From CAYZWU01 sp964482235 (lineage in GTDB: Bacteria > Planctomycetota > B15-G4 > CAYZWU01), in assembly GCA_964482235.1 (NCBI GenBank), contig CAYZWU010000011.1:66795-130794 (forward strand): a DNA stretch of 64,000 bases. The letters are read 5' to 3'. A program made the position numbers and the translations under genes. Each line of letters starts with the position of its first letter. Position 1 is the first letter of the stretch. Of this stretch, positions 44,343 through 54,399 are shown piece by piece. A model generated the notes under the pieces. The model made no database searches and was not told where the DNA came from. It saw only the letters and a list, made by a program, of their open reading frames with translations.

Positions 44343-45938
44343 ATGGAACTTATGATGAGCACGACCAAGGAGGAAGGGGCATATCCGATAGAAACAGAGG
44401 TGCGAGCAGGGATTATCCTGGTTCTGATCCTGGCGGTGCTTGCCTTATCATCGTTCGGGTGCAAGGAGACTCCTCCCCCGAAACCGGCAGCCTCAGCCTC
44501 CTCTTCGGCCGCTGCAACGGGCTCGCCCGGCGGGGAGAAGGGCGAATGGTTCTGGCGCGACCGCCTTGCCATCCGGCCGGTCCCCCTGCCCGCGACGAAT
44601 CCTTCCCGGGAGGCGGCCGACCTGGTCGCCTCGATCTTCAGCCGTCTCGATCGAGAGACGCCTGCCACGCTGGAAGACGAGATCGCCGCCCTTGCCGAGA
44701 AGGGCGAGGAGGCGGCCGTCCTCCTGGCCGGAAAGATCCTCGATCCCGACGACACGGCACGCTTCCTGGCCGCCGCCGCCCTGGGGCGAATCGACCATCC
44801 CACGGCCACCGAACCCCTTCTCCTGGCAATCCGGGACAGTTGGGCCGCCGTGGCCGGCCTGGCCACGGACGGCCTGCTGGAAGGAAAGGAGCCATGGATC
44901 CTTCCGAGGCTGATCAAGAGCATCGGCCCCTATCCGGTCGACTTCAATCCCCACCTGATCGTGAGGACGAAGATCGCTGCCGGCCTGATCGACTACGGAA
45001 ACTACTCGGGCATCCCGTTCCTCCTCAAGGTTCTCAAGGAGAACACGCCCGCGGAGGAAGGGGATCGCCAGTGGGACAAGACCAGAAGAATGGCCTGGGA
45101 GAAGGAGGTGGCCCTGGCCGCGCTGACCAGGCTGGCCGGCGACGATTTCAGCTACCTGATCGACGGATCGCGGCCGGCGCAGGCCGAGGCGGCGATGAAG
45201 TTCGAAGCCTGGTGGCACGCCAGCAGAACCCGCCTCTGGAACGAGGCCCCCTCGCTGGACGATCCCCTGCTGCTGAGTGAGATCGAGGAGATCGTGGCGG
45301 CTCTCTCCACCTTCCAGATGCGGAACAAGGATGGCGCCCAGTACATGCTCCGCATGCTCGGGCCGCCGGTCTTCCCCCATCTGAAATCCGCCATCAGGAA
45401 CAAGGACCGCTACATCGCCTTTCACGCTCTCGACGTGATCAGCCAGATCGCTCCCCTGGCCGGATCGCGGGCTCCCGCATGGGGCAGGGAGCTCAGGAAA
45501 TGCCTCGACGATGAGAGGTCGCTGATCCGATCCCAGGCCTGCCGGGCGATCGGGGCTCTCGGGCAGGGCGTCGCGGCAGCGGATCTGTCGCCCCTTCTCG
45601 AGGACGGCGATCCCGACGTGGCGCTCAGCGCCGCCTTCGCCCTCGGCCGGATCGGCGGTCCCGATGCCAGGGCCATTCTCGAGAAGAAGCTGAGCAGCAT
45701 GGAGCCCGGCCAGCTCCGGATCGAGATCTCGGCCGCCCTGATCCGGATCGATCCGGGGCGGGAGAACCTGCTTCTCGAGCCCCTCCTGTCCAGCGACCTT
45801 TTCAGCCAGGAATGGGCGCTGCAAAAGGTGATCGATCTGACGGGGAACGACTTCTCCTTCTCGCTGGGCGGCAGTATCGAGGAAAGAAAGCCGTCGGTCG
45901 ACGGGATCGCTGCCGCGCTCCGCGACCTGAAGCGCTGA
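44343..45938 (+). CDS. HEAT-repeat lipoprotein
   Basis: A 531-residue protein with an N-terminal hydrophobic segment (about 23-39) ending LALSSFGCKE, a plausible lipobox with Cys40, then a Ser/Ala linker. The body consists of HEAT-type helical repeats, such as ARFLAAAALGRIDHPTATEP, SLIRSQACRAIGALGQG and VALSAAFALGRIGGPDARA, about 30-35 residues each. Such proteins usually act as binding scaffolds. The 39 residues before the Cys are long for a lipoprotein signal; a GTG at 44401 would shorten it but has no clear ribosome site. It converges on radC with 17 bases between stops. Confidence 0.75.
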   Translation: MELMMSTTKEEGAYPIETEVRAGIILVLILAVLALSSFGCKETPPPKPAASASSSAAATGSPGGEKGEWFWRDRLAIRPVPLPATNPSREAADLVASIFSRLDRETPATLEDEIAALAEKGEEAAVLLAGKILDPDDTARFLAAAALGRIDHPTATEPLLLAIRDSWAAVAGLATDGLLEGKEPWILPRLIKSIGPYPVDFNPHLIVRTKIAAGLIDYGNYSGIPFLLKVLKENTPAEEGDRQWDKTRRMAWEKEVALAALTRLAGDDFSYLIDGSRPAQAEAAMKFEAWWHASRTRLWNEAPSLDDPLLLSEIEEIVAALSTFQMRNKDGAQYMLRMLGPPVFPHLKSAIRNKDRYIAFHALDVISQIAPLAGSRAPAWGRELRKCLDDERSLIRSQACRAIGALGQGVAAADLSPLLEDGDPDVALSAAFALGRIGGPDARAILEKKLSSMEPGQLRIEISAALIRIDPGRENLLLEPLLSSDLFSQEWALQKVIDLTGNDFSFSLGGSIEERKPSVDGIAAALRDLKR

Positions 45939-45955
45939 TCCCGCCCCCGCCCCCC

Positions 45956-46621
45956 CTACCACTGCACGAGGCGATCCTCCCTGAAGGAGACGAAGGTACC
46001 TTCCCCCAGGACGATATGATCGAGGAGATGGATCCCCACCAGATCGCCCACATCCTTGAGCCTCACGGTGATCTCGTAATCCTCCCTCGACGGAGTCGGA
46101 TCACCGGAGGGGTGGTTGTGCACGGCCACGATGGCTCCTGCCGACTCCCTGATCGCCGGCTGGAAGACTTCCCGCGGATGGACGATGGATGCGCTGAGGG
46201 AGCCCACGGAGATGCGTTCCTCGCGGATGACCCGGTGCTTGGTGTCCAGGAGCAGAACGAGAAAGACCTCCTTCTCCAGGTCGCGGCACTGGGAGCTGAA
46301 GTGCTCGTATACATCGCGGCTGCAGCGGACCCTCATCCCGCGGCGAAGGGGAGATGTCTCGAGGCGGCGCGCCAGGGCGAAGAAAGCGGCGAGGCGCGCG
46401 GCCCGGGCCGGGCCGATGCCGTTGACGGCCATCATCTCCCCCATACCGCGGCGAGAAAGGGCCCTGAGCCCTCCTGCCTGTTGGAGAAGGTCGGCTGCCG
46501 CCTTCCTCGCGTCGCGATGCCGCCCCTGAATCCCGAGGATCAGGGCGAGCAGGTCCGGATCGGCCAGAGCCTCCTCCCCTTCCATGAAGAGCCGTTCCCG
46601 GGGCAGCCACTCAGTCGGCAT
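45956..46621 (-). CDS. radC: RadC/JAB-domain protein
   Basis: A 221-residue protein. Residues about 15-85 are helix-hairpin-helix-like (MAVNGIGPARAARLAAF), and the C-terminal JAB/MPN-like domain carries HNHPSGDPTPSREDYEIT, the metal-site motif of the RadC family. The name comes from early DNA-repair work that later proved not to hold; the biochemical role is still unclear. The start has GGAGGAGG upstream. Confidence 0.93.
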   Translation of the reverse strand: MPTEWLPRERLFMEGEEALADPDLLALILGIQGRHRDARKAAADLLQQAGGLRALSRRGMGEMMAVNGIGPARAARLAAFFALARRLETSPLRRGMRVRCSRDVYEHFSSQCRDLEKEVFLVLLLDTKHRVIREERISVGSLSASIVHPREVFQPAIRESAGAIVAVHNHPSGDPTPSREDYEITVRLKDVGDLVGIHLLDHIVLGEGTFVSFREDRLVQW

Positions 46622-46825
46622 GCCGCCTCCTCCATCCCTTCGCCCCGGCAGAACCGGGTTCGAATCCGGTCGTGGTCAACAGGCCGCCCCAGAGGCGCAC
46701 CGAGCCCAAGCAATGCTCTTTTCGGTCCGAACGACATCTCTGGCGGTCCGTCATCCGGCCACTGAAGAGTCACTGCCGAACGACGTCTGGAGCGGCCAGT
46801 CTAGGACGAAGTCGGAGGGATCGGG

Positions 46826-48055
46826 TTACCTGGTGAGGAGTGCGTGGCCCCAGAAACCCCGGTCGCACGTGTCGAAGGCATCGGCGAAATCGGCTTCCAG
46901 GGTGAGGGAGGCGGCGCCTTTCATCGAGAGGACGGGAAGGCGGAGCGGCGGATCTCCGCCGCGCAGTACAGGGCTCTCGAATACCTGCTTCCCGTCCACC
47001 ATCACGCGGAAGACCATCGATCCGCGCGCACGCAGTCCGGCCACCTCGTCGCAGATCCCCGCAAAGGCGTGAAAGGAGTCGTAAGCCCCGTTCAGGTCGT
47101 AGGTCAGCACGCAGCGGGAGTGGACGCCGAGCCCCTTGGCAAACCGCCTCCCTGCCGCGGAAAGCTCTCGTCCCGTGACGGAGCGGTCGCTGCGGAAGGG
47201 GTAGAGGAAATCGCCGGCGCGTCCCAGAAAGGGAATCTCCTTCACATCGGAAGGCGTCATGTCGCCGAGAAAGTCGATCCCGTTCCGGATCAGCACGACG
47301 GAATCGATCGTTCCCAGGGGGATCGAGACCGTCTCGCGGAAGCTGTCGCCGAGGATCAGGTGCTTGTTCCGGATCCCCTGGAACCGCCCGGAGAGCCTTC
47401 CCGTGCCGCCCCGGAGAAGGAGCAGGATCCGAGCCGCACCGCCGCCCTCATCGGAGCGTTCCTCCGTCCCGGTACCGGCCGCACAGATGACCACGGCGTT
47501 CAGCTGGTTGTAGCCGAACTCGATCTGCCCCAGATCGCAATCGAAGGTGATCCCGTTGGCGGAGAACAGGTCGAGGGTTCCGCTGATGAAGTCCTCGCTG
47601 ACCGATCCCTCTCCCTTTCTGAAGACCACGTCCTCGTCGCCGCCGAGATCCTTTCGCAGGTAGGGAACGAAACCGGCCGGGATTTCAGGCCGGCCCGGCA
47701 GGAAGATCCTCAGGGAGTCGATCGGCACGGCCAGGCGTCCGAGAAGCGGATGGTCGAGAATGAGCCTGTCCCCGTCACCGCCGGCCACGGTCCCGCCCAG
47801 GTAGTCGTTCTGCCTGAGCAGGAGGCCGCAGGGCAGCTGTGCCGCCTCGGCCGCCCCCATGCCGGGAAAGCGGATCAGATGTATCTGATCCAGGGGAATG
47901 GAGCGGCGTCCCGTCCCGTCCTTGAACAGGAGGCTCCCCGCATCATCCGTTTCGATGATCGTGCAGTCCACGACACCGCCGTCGAGGGTGTAGACCTGGC
48001 TATCACCGGTAACAGCTGAAATGACAAGAAGAAAGATGTAAGCAACCGCGTTCAT
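46826..48055 (-). CDS. Exported NPCBM-domain protein
   Basis: A 409-residue protein with a signal sequence (MNAVAYIFLLVISAVTGDS). The N-terminal two-thirds contain repeated short beta stretches of the kind RSIPLDQIHLIRF, LAVPIDSLRIFLP and VSIPLGTIDSVVL, each following a hydrophobic pair. The last 140 residues are an NPCBM module (FAKGLGVHSRCVLTYDL; FRVMVDGKQVFESPVL; FWGHALL), a predicted carbohydrate-binding fold common in Planctomycetota. No glycosidase domain is present. The ATG at 48055 sits seven bases from a perfect TATAAT, so translation may start on a leaderless transcript. Confidence 0.8.
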   Translation of the reverse strand: MNAVAYIFLLVISAVTGDSQVYTLDGGVVDCTIIETDDAGSLLFKDGTGRRSIPLDQIHLIRFPGMGAAEAAQLPCGLLLRQNDYLGGTVAGGDGDRLILDHPLLGRLAVPIDSLRIFLPGRPEIPAGFVPYLRKDLGGDEDVVFRKGEGSVSEDFISGTLDLFSANGITFDCDLGQIEFGYNQLNAVVICAAGTGTEERSDEGGGAARILLLLRGGTGRLSGRFQGIRNKHLILGDSFRETVSIPLGTIDSVVLIRNGIDFLGDMTPSDVKEIPFLGRAGDFLYPFRSDRSVTGRELSAAGRRFAKGLGVHSRCVLTYDLNGAYDSFHAFAGICDEVAGLRARGSMVFRVMVDGKQVFESPVLRGGDPPLRLPVLSMKGAASLTLEADFADAFDTCDRGFWGHALLTR

Positions 48056-48061
48056 GGAGGC

Positions 48062-48089
48062 ATTATATTCGTTCGATCGGCAAAAGCAA
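48062..48089 (-). promoter_or_regulatory. Promoter of the NPCBM gene placing +1 at the start codon
   Basis: On the reverse strand TTGCTT (48089-48084), 16 bases, then TATAAT (48067-48062). The A of the ATG at 48055 is seven bases past the -10 box, the usual distance for transcription start, and no Shine-Dalgarno is present between them. Confidence 0.5.
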
Positions 48090-48189
48090 CTCGCCGGCGC
48101 AGGGAAACTGGCAGGGCGCGGCGCCCCGAGCATGTCATTCTGACAGTGACGGTTGCCGGCCGCCGCTGATTTCTGTCATATTGGCACAA

Positions 48190-48213
48190 CACCGATCAAC
48201 CGGTTGATCGGTG
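48190..48213. promoter_or_regulatory. 24-bp perfect palindrome upstream of groEL
   Basis: CACCGATCAACC is followed directly by its exact reverse complement, with no spacer. It lies 43 bases before the predicted groEL -35 box in the 322-base divergent gap. It does not match the CIRCE element (TTAGCACTC-N9-GAGTGCTAA). The symmetry suggests a dimeric DNA-binding regulator. A smaller inverted repeat, GTACG-TTTT-CGTAC, is at 48238-48251. Confidence 0.6.
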
Positions 48214-48255
48214 CCTAACGTCCGTTTGAACCAAAGCGTACGTTTTCGTACCCCC

Positions 48256-48285
48256 TTGTAGTCAATGTCTTGTTTGGCATATGAT
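48256..48285 (+). promoter_or_regulatory. Candidate promoter of the groEL cluster
   Basis: TTGTAG at 48256-48261, an 18-base spacer and TATGAT at 48280-48285, giving a leader of about 85 bases before the first groEL. Confidence 0.45.
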
Positions 48286-48377
48286 TTGCTTTTTTCATCG
48301 CGTTTCATTCTTCAGAAACATCATTTAACTTCATCATTCAGTCTTCAACTGATGCAGCAAAGTTAAGGAGGAATCAG

Positions 48378-50000
<1,623 letters not shown>

Positions 50001-50094
50001 GACATTGACCGCTCCGGGGAAAGAGCCGGAGCGAAACCTGAGAAAACAAGATAGTCATCAGAGAATAAAGAACACTCAAGGGAGGATAATCAAG

Positions 50095-50385
50095 ATGGTC
50101 AAGCTGAAGCCGCTGAACGACAGGGTTGTCATCGAGGTCCTGGAAGCCGAGGAAAAAACCGCCGGAGGCATCGTGCTTCCCGACGCGGCCAAGGAAAAGC
50201 CCCAGAAGGGCAAGGTCATCGCCCTCGGCCCGGGCAAGCTTCTCGACAACGGCGAGAGAGCCGCTTTCTCCGTCAAGAAGAACAGCATGGTCCTCTTCGG
50301 CAAGTACTCGGGCCAGGACATCGCCGTGGACGGCAAGGAATACAAGATCATGAGAGAGAACGAGATCCTCGCCCGCTTCGAGTAG
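50095..50385 (+). CDS. groES: Co-chaperonin GroES
   Basis: A 96-residue GroES. KLKPLNDRVVIEVLEAEEKT at the N-terminus, the mobile-loop region GGIVLPDAAKEKPQKG and the closing YKIMRENEILA are typical. The ATG at 50095 follows GGGAGG by nine bases. It lies between the two groEL genes (94 bases after the first, 56 before the second) and may serve both rings. Confidence 0.97.
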   Translation: MVKLKPLNDRVVIEVLEAEEKTAGGIVLPDAAKEKPQKGKVIALGPGKLLDNGERAAFSVKKNSMVLFGKYSGQDIAVDGKEYKIMRENEILARFE

Positions 50386-50441
50386 GCGGAGAGCCCCAGA
50401 TCAAAACTGAGTTGAACCAATAGGAATTTGGAGAATAGAAA

Positions 50442-52055
50442 ATGGCGAAACAGCTTCTTTTCGACGAGGAGGCGAGGCGCAAGGTCCTGAAGGGCATCGA
50501 GAAGCTCGCGCGGGCCGTTGAAGTCACGTTGGGCCCGGCCGGGCACAACGTCATCCTGCAAAAATCGTTCGGCTCTCCTCAGGTCACCAAGGACGGGGTG
50601 ACCGTCTCCAAGGAGATCGAGCTGGAGGATCCGTTCGAGAACATGGGAGCCAGGCTCGCCAACGAGGTGGCCAACAAGACGAACGACGACACGGGCGACG
50701 GCACCACCACGGCCACCATCCTGGCGCGGGCCATCTTCGCCGAAGGCCTGAAGTACGTCACGTCGGGCGTCAATCCCGTGGCTCTCAAGCGCGGCATCGA
50801 CAAGTCCGTCAGCTGCGTCACCGACGAAATCGCGCGGATCTCCAAGAAGATCAAGGACAAGAAGGAGATCGCCCAGGTCGGCACCGTTTCGGCCAACAAC
50901 GACGAGACCGTGGGCCGTCTCATGGCCGACGCCATGAGGCAGGTGGGCGAGGACGGCGTGATCACCGTCGAGGAATCGAAGACGACGGACACGAACCTCG
51001 ATTTCGTGGAAGGGATGCAGTTCGACAAGGGCTACCTTTCCCCCTACTTCATCACCGACGTGCAGACCATGGAGGCGGTGTTCGAGTCGCCGCACATCCT
51101 CATCCACGAGAAGAAGATCTCGAACCTGCGCACCATCCTCCCCGTGCTGGAAGCGGTTGCGAAATCGGGAAAGCCCCTGCTGATCATCGCAGAGGACGTT
51201 GAGAACGAGGCCCTCACCACGCTGGTGGTCAACAAGTTGCGCGGCACTCTCAACGTGGCGGCCGTCAAGGCTCCCGGCTTCGGCGACAGAAGAAAAGCGC
51301 TCCTCCAGGACATCGCCTGCCTCACCGGCGGCACCTGCATCGCCGAGGATATCGGGATCAACCTGGAGAACATCACCCTCGACATGCTCGGCACGGCCAA
51401 GAAGGTCTCCGTCGACAAGGACAACACGATCCTCGTCAAGGGCGCGGGCAAGAAGAGCGACATCAACGCCCGGATCGACCAGATCAGGACGCAGATCGAC
51501 CAGTCCTCCTCGGACTACGACCGTGAGAAGCTCCAGGAGCGCCTGGCCAAGCTCACCGGCGGCGTCGCCGTCATTCGCGTCGGCGCCCACACCGAGGCCT
51601 CGCTGAAGGAGAAGAAGGCCCGCGTGGAAGACGCCCTGCAGGCCACACGCGCCGCCGTGGAGGAAGGCATCGTGCCCGGAGGCGGTTGCGCCCTGGTCCG
51701 CTGCATCCCCGCTCTCAGCGAGCTCAAGCTCAAGGGCGACCAGAAGTTCGGACGCGCCGTCATCCTGCGCGCCCTGGAGGAGCCGATGAGGCGCATCGCC
51801 TTCAACGCGGGCTTCGACGGCTCGGTGGTTGTGCAGGAAGTGAGCGAAAACGATGCTCCCGGTTTTGGATTCAATGCCTTGACGGGAGCCAATGCCGACC
51901 TGTACAAGGCAGGCATCATCGATCCGGCCAAGGTGGTTCGCTGCGCTCTCCAGAACGCGGCTTCCGTCGCCGGACTGGTTCTCACGACGCAGACTCTCAT
52001 CACGGATCTCAAGGACGAGAAGGACGGCACCTCCATCGAGGGTGCCGTCAGCTGA
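50442..52055 (+). CDS. groEL: Chaperonin GroEL, second copy without Gly-Met tail
   Basis: A 537-residue paralogue. Both ATP motifs (KDGVTVSKEIE; GDGTTTATILARAI) are intact and the fold is full length, but the C-terminus ends DGTSIEGAVS instead of a Gly-Gly-Met tail. It differs from the first copy throughout, including N-terminal EEARRKVLKGIEKLARAVEV and the apical domain (FDKGYLSPYFIT; SRC-type substitutions absent). It is followed by a 15-bp hairpin and dnaJ. Division of labour between the copies is likely but not visible in sequence. Confidence 0.96.
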   Translation: MAKQLLFDEEARRKVLKGIEKLARAVEVTLGPAGHNVILQKSFGSPQVTKDGVTVSKEIELEDPFENMGARLANEVANKTNDDTGDGTTTATILARAIFAEGLKYVTSGVNPVALKRGIDKSVSCVTDEIARISKKIKDKKEIAQVGTVSANNDETVGRLMADAMRQVGEDGVITVEESKTTDTNLDFVEGMQFDKGYLSPYFITDVQTMEAVFESPHILIHEKKISNLRTILPVLEAVAKSGKPLLIIAEDVENEALTTLVVNKLRGTLNVAAVKAPGFGDRRKALLQDIACLTGGTCIAEDIGINLENITLDMLGTAKKVSVDKDNTILVKGAGKKSDINARIDQIRTQIDQSSSDYDREKLQERLAKLTGGVAVIRVGAHTEASLKEKKARVEDALQATRAAVEEGIVPGGGCALVRCIPALSELKLKGDQKFGRAVILRALEEPMRRIAFNAGFDGSVVVQEVSENDAPGFGFNALTGANADLYKAGIIDPAKVVRCALQNAASVAGLVLTTQTLITDLKDEKDGTSIEGAVS

Positions 52056-52078
52056 GAAGCGTTGATTCAATTTCTTCC

Positions 52079-52114
52079 GGACCGCCGCGCAGTCGAATCT
52101 GCGCGGCGGTCCGA
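52079..52114 (+). promoter_or_regulatory. Perfect 15-bp stem-loop between groEL and dnaJ
   Basis: Arms 52079-52093 and 52100-52114 are fully complementary (CGGACCGCCGCGCAG and its reverse complement) with a six-base loop. No T tract follows, so full termination is unlikely. A partial terminator or an RNA-processing or stabilising element between the chaperonin and dnaJ parts of the transcript is plausible. Confidence 0.6.
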
Positions 52115-52147
52115 TGATTTCGAACCATCACCGAGAGGTGGATAAGA

Positions 52148-53299
52148 ATGGCCGGCAGCAAAAGAGACTACTACGATGTGCTCGGTGTCGACCGGAACGT
52201 CTCTTCCAGCGATCTGAAGAGGGCGTACCGGAAGCTGGCGCTCAAGTACCACCCCGACAAGAACAAGGACAATCCCAACGCGGCCGAGATGTTCAAGGAA
52301 GCGGCCGAGTCGTACGAGGTGCTGAACAATCCCGAGAAGCGCCGGATCTACGACCAGTTCGGTCACGACGGCCTCGATCGGGGCGGATACCAGCGCGGCT
52401 TCAGCAGCTTCGAGGACATCTTCTCCATGTTCGGCGACATCTTCGGCGGCGGCGGCGGCGGCGGGATTTTCGACGATCTCTTCGGATTCTCGTCGCGCGC
52501 CTCGGGCACGCGCGTGCGCAAGGGCCCGAGCCTGAAGTGCGAGCTCAACATTTCCCTCGCCGAGGCCTACTCCGGCGTGGACAAGACGATCGACCTGAAG
52601 CGGAACGAGATCTGCAAGACCTGCAACGGCAGCGGCGCCAAGCCGGGAACATCGCCGGCCGTCTGCACGACCTGCAAGGGAGCCGGGCAGGTGCAGCAGA
52701 CACAGGGCTTCTTCGCCCTTCGCACCACCTGCCCCAGGTGCGGCGGTGCGGGCGAGGTGATCGAGAGCCCCTGCAGCAACTGCCGCGGCACCGGCCACTA
52801 TCCCGAGAAGAGACGGATCAAGGTTCACATCCCCTCCGGCGTGGAAGACGGCACCCAGATGCGGGTGAGCGGCGAGGGAGAGCCCGGCCGGAACGGCGGC
52901 CCTCGCGGCGATCTCTACTGCATCATCCGCGTGGAGCCCCACCCGATCTTCGAGCGCGATGGCGAGGATCTCTTCTGCGAGATCCCGATCAGCTTCTCCC
53001 AAGCCGCCCTGGGCACCGAGATCGAGGCGCCCACGCTCGAAAAGAGCGTGAAGATGAAGATCCCGGCCGGGACGCAGACCGGAAAGATCTTCCGGCTCCG
53101 CAAGCTCGGGATGCCGAGCGTCTACGGACAGCGGCAGGGCGACCTCCTCGTGAGGGTGAAGATCGAGACGCCCCGCAAGCTGACGCCGCGGCAGGTCGAG
53201 ATCCTGCAGGAGTTCGCCCAGACGGAAGAGAAGAACGTGTCACCGGACAGGAAGTCGTTTTTCAAGAAAGTCAAAGCCTTCTTCGACAGCCGGGATTGA
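52148..53299 (+). CDS. dnaJ: Chaperone DnaJ
   Basis: A 383-residue type I J-protein. The J-domain (about 5-72) has the HPD motif in LKYHPDKNK, then a Gly/Phe region ending in seven glycines (FGDIFGGGGGGG). The zinc region has four repeats: CKTCNGSG, CTTCKGAG, CPRCGGAG and CSNCRGTG. The C-terminal substrate domains are complete. It stimulates the DnaK ATPase; dnaK itself is not in the window. Downstream grpE is on the same strand 51 bases away. Confidence 0.97.
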   Translation: MAGSKRDYYDVLGVDRNVSSSDLKRAYRKLALKYHPDKNKDNPNAAEMFKEAAESYEVLNNPEKRRIYDQFGHDGLDRGGYQRGFSSFEDIFSMFGDIFGGGGGGGIFDDLFGFSSRASGTRVRKGPSLKCELNISLAEAYSGVDKTIDLKRNEICKTCNGSGAKPGTSPAVCTTCKGAGQVQQTQGFFALRTTCPRCGGAGEVIESPCSNCRGTGHYPEKRRIKVHIPSGVEDGTQMRVSGEGEPGRNGGPRGDLYCIIRVEPHPIFERDGEDLFCEIPISFSQAALGTEIEAPTLEKSVKMKIPAGTQTGKIFRLRKLGMPSVYGQRQGDLLVRVKIETPRKLTPRQVEILQEFAQTEEKNVSPDRKSFFKKVKAFFDSRD

Positions 53300-53350
53300 C
53301 CGCAGCTGTCGCGTGTGGACAGGCATCTATATAGCTTGGAGCGGCCTGGA

Positions 53351-54031
53351 ATGAGCCGGAGCAAGAAAGAGCGCGGCAAGGCGCGAAAGAAGAAAATGGA
53401 AGAAGCGGCCGAGGACCGGAAGGGCGCCGATGCGGCCGCCGATCCGGGCGACTCTCCGGAAGAGGCCGGTTCTCCCGCGGAAACGCCCGATCCGGCCGCC
53501 CAGATCGACGAGCTCACCGACAAGCTCCAGAGAAAGACGGCCGAGTTCCTCAACTACCAGAAGCGGATGCAGCGGGAGATGGAGGATGTGCGTCGGTTCG
53601 CGGTCAAGCCGCTGGCCTTCGACCTGCTCACCGTTGCGGACAGCTTCGAGAGGGCGCTCGAGTCCGCCGAGGGCGATGAAGCCGGCGGGAACCAGGACGG
53701 TTTCCTCGAGGGATTCCGCATGATCTTCACGCAGATGACGACCGCCATGGAGAAAAGCGGCGTCAAGCCGATCGAGGCGCTGAACCAGCCCTTCGATCCG
53801 AACCTGCACGAGGCGATCATGGAGGAGGAGAATCCCGAGCTCCCCGACAGGACGGTGATCGACGAACTGATCAAGGGCTACATGCTGCACGACCGGCTCC
53901 TCCGCCCCACCACGGTGCGCGTCTCCCGCAATCCGGGTGAAGGCGCCGCCGCGGCGGAGAACGACGTGGAGAACGCCGAGGAAAAAGACGAAGTAGAAAC
54001 GGAAACCCCAGAGGATTCAACGGGGAGCTGA
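53351..54031 (+). CDS. grpE: Nucleotide exchange factor GrpE
   Basis: A 226-residue cofactor releasing ADP from DnaK. Charged, Ala/Asp/Glu-rich N-terminal 55 residues are followed by the long coiled-coil (KLQRKTAEFLNYQKRMQREM) and the C-terminal beta-domain (LIKGYMLHDRLLRPTTVRVS). The ATG at 53351 has GGAG nine bases upstream and is preferred to a GTG at 53315. An extra acidic C-terminal tail of about 30 residues is present. Confidence 0.95.
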   Translation: MSRSKKERGKARKKKMEEAAEDRKGADAAADPGDSPEEAGSPAETPDPAAQIDELTDKLQRKTAEFLNYQKRMQREMEDVRRFAVKPLAFDLLTVADSFERALESAEGDEAGGNQDGFLEGFRMIFTQMTTAMEKSGVKPIEALNQPFDPNLHEAIMEEENPELPDRTVIDELIKGYMLHDRLLRPTTVRVSRNPGEGAAAAENDVENAEEKDEVETETPEDSTGS

Positions 54032-54048
54032 CGGCTCAGGAGAGGAAG

Positions 54049-54387
54049 ATGCCCACTTACGATTATGTCTGCGGATCGTGCAACCACGCTTTCGAGCGAT
54101 TCCAATCGATCACGGAGAACGCGCTCCGGAAATGCCCGGAATGCGGCAAGCTGAAGCTGAAGCGGCTCATCGGATCGGGATCGGGCATCATCTTCCACGG
54201 CAGCGGCTTCTACGAGACCGACTACCGCAGCGAATCGTACAAGAACGGCGCCAGGATGGAAAAATCATCTCCCGCCGCGTCGACCTCCTCGTCGTGCTCG
54301 TCCTCTTCCTGCTCCTCGTCCTCTTCCTCCTCGTCGACCTCTTCCTCCAAGGGCAAGGCAAAGAAGAAGGTCAAGAAAGCCTCGTGA
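54049..54387 (+). CDS. FmdB-family zinc-ribbon protein with Ser/Cys-rich tail
   Basis: A 112-residue protein. MPTYDYVCGSCNHAFERFQS followed by KCPECGK forms the two-knuckle FmdB ribbon, and GSGSGIIFHGSGFYETDY is the usual continuation. Residues about 75-100 are almost entirely Ser with four Cys, then a Lys-rich end. FmdB proteins were proposed as regulators in methylotrophs, but most are of unknown function. It starts 17 bases after grpE, so it is probably part of the chaperone transcript. Confidence 0.88.
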   Translation: MPTYDYVCGSCNHAFERFQSITENALRKCPECGKLKLKRLIGSGSGIIFHGSGFYETDYRSESYKNGARMEKSSPAASTSSSCSSSSCSSSSSSSSTSSSKGKAKKKVKKAS

Positions 54388-54399
54388 TTCGTCGCGCCC

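Noticed and set aside
46653..46680. T-arm-like sequence (GGGTTCGAATCCGG) between radC and the NPCBM gene, suggesting a tRNA or tmRNA end
   Set aside because: No matching 5' acceptor strand, D-arm or anticodon arm is found upstream at any tRNA length, and no CCA follows. It may be chance or a tRNA remnant, but nothing supports a gene or attachment site.
48056..48377. CIRCE element for HrcA upstream of groEL
   Set aside because: Neither arm of the TTAGCACTC/GAGTGCTAA consensus is present; the palindromes there are of a different sequence.
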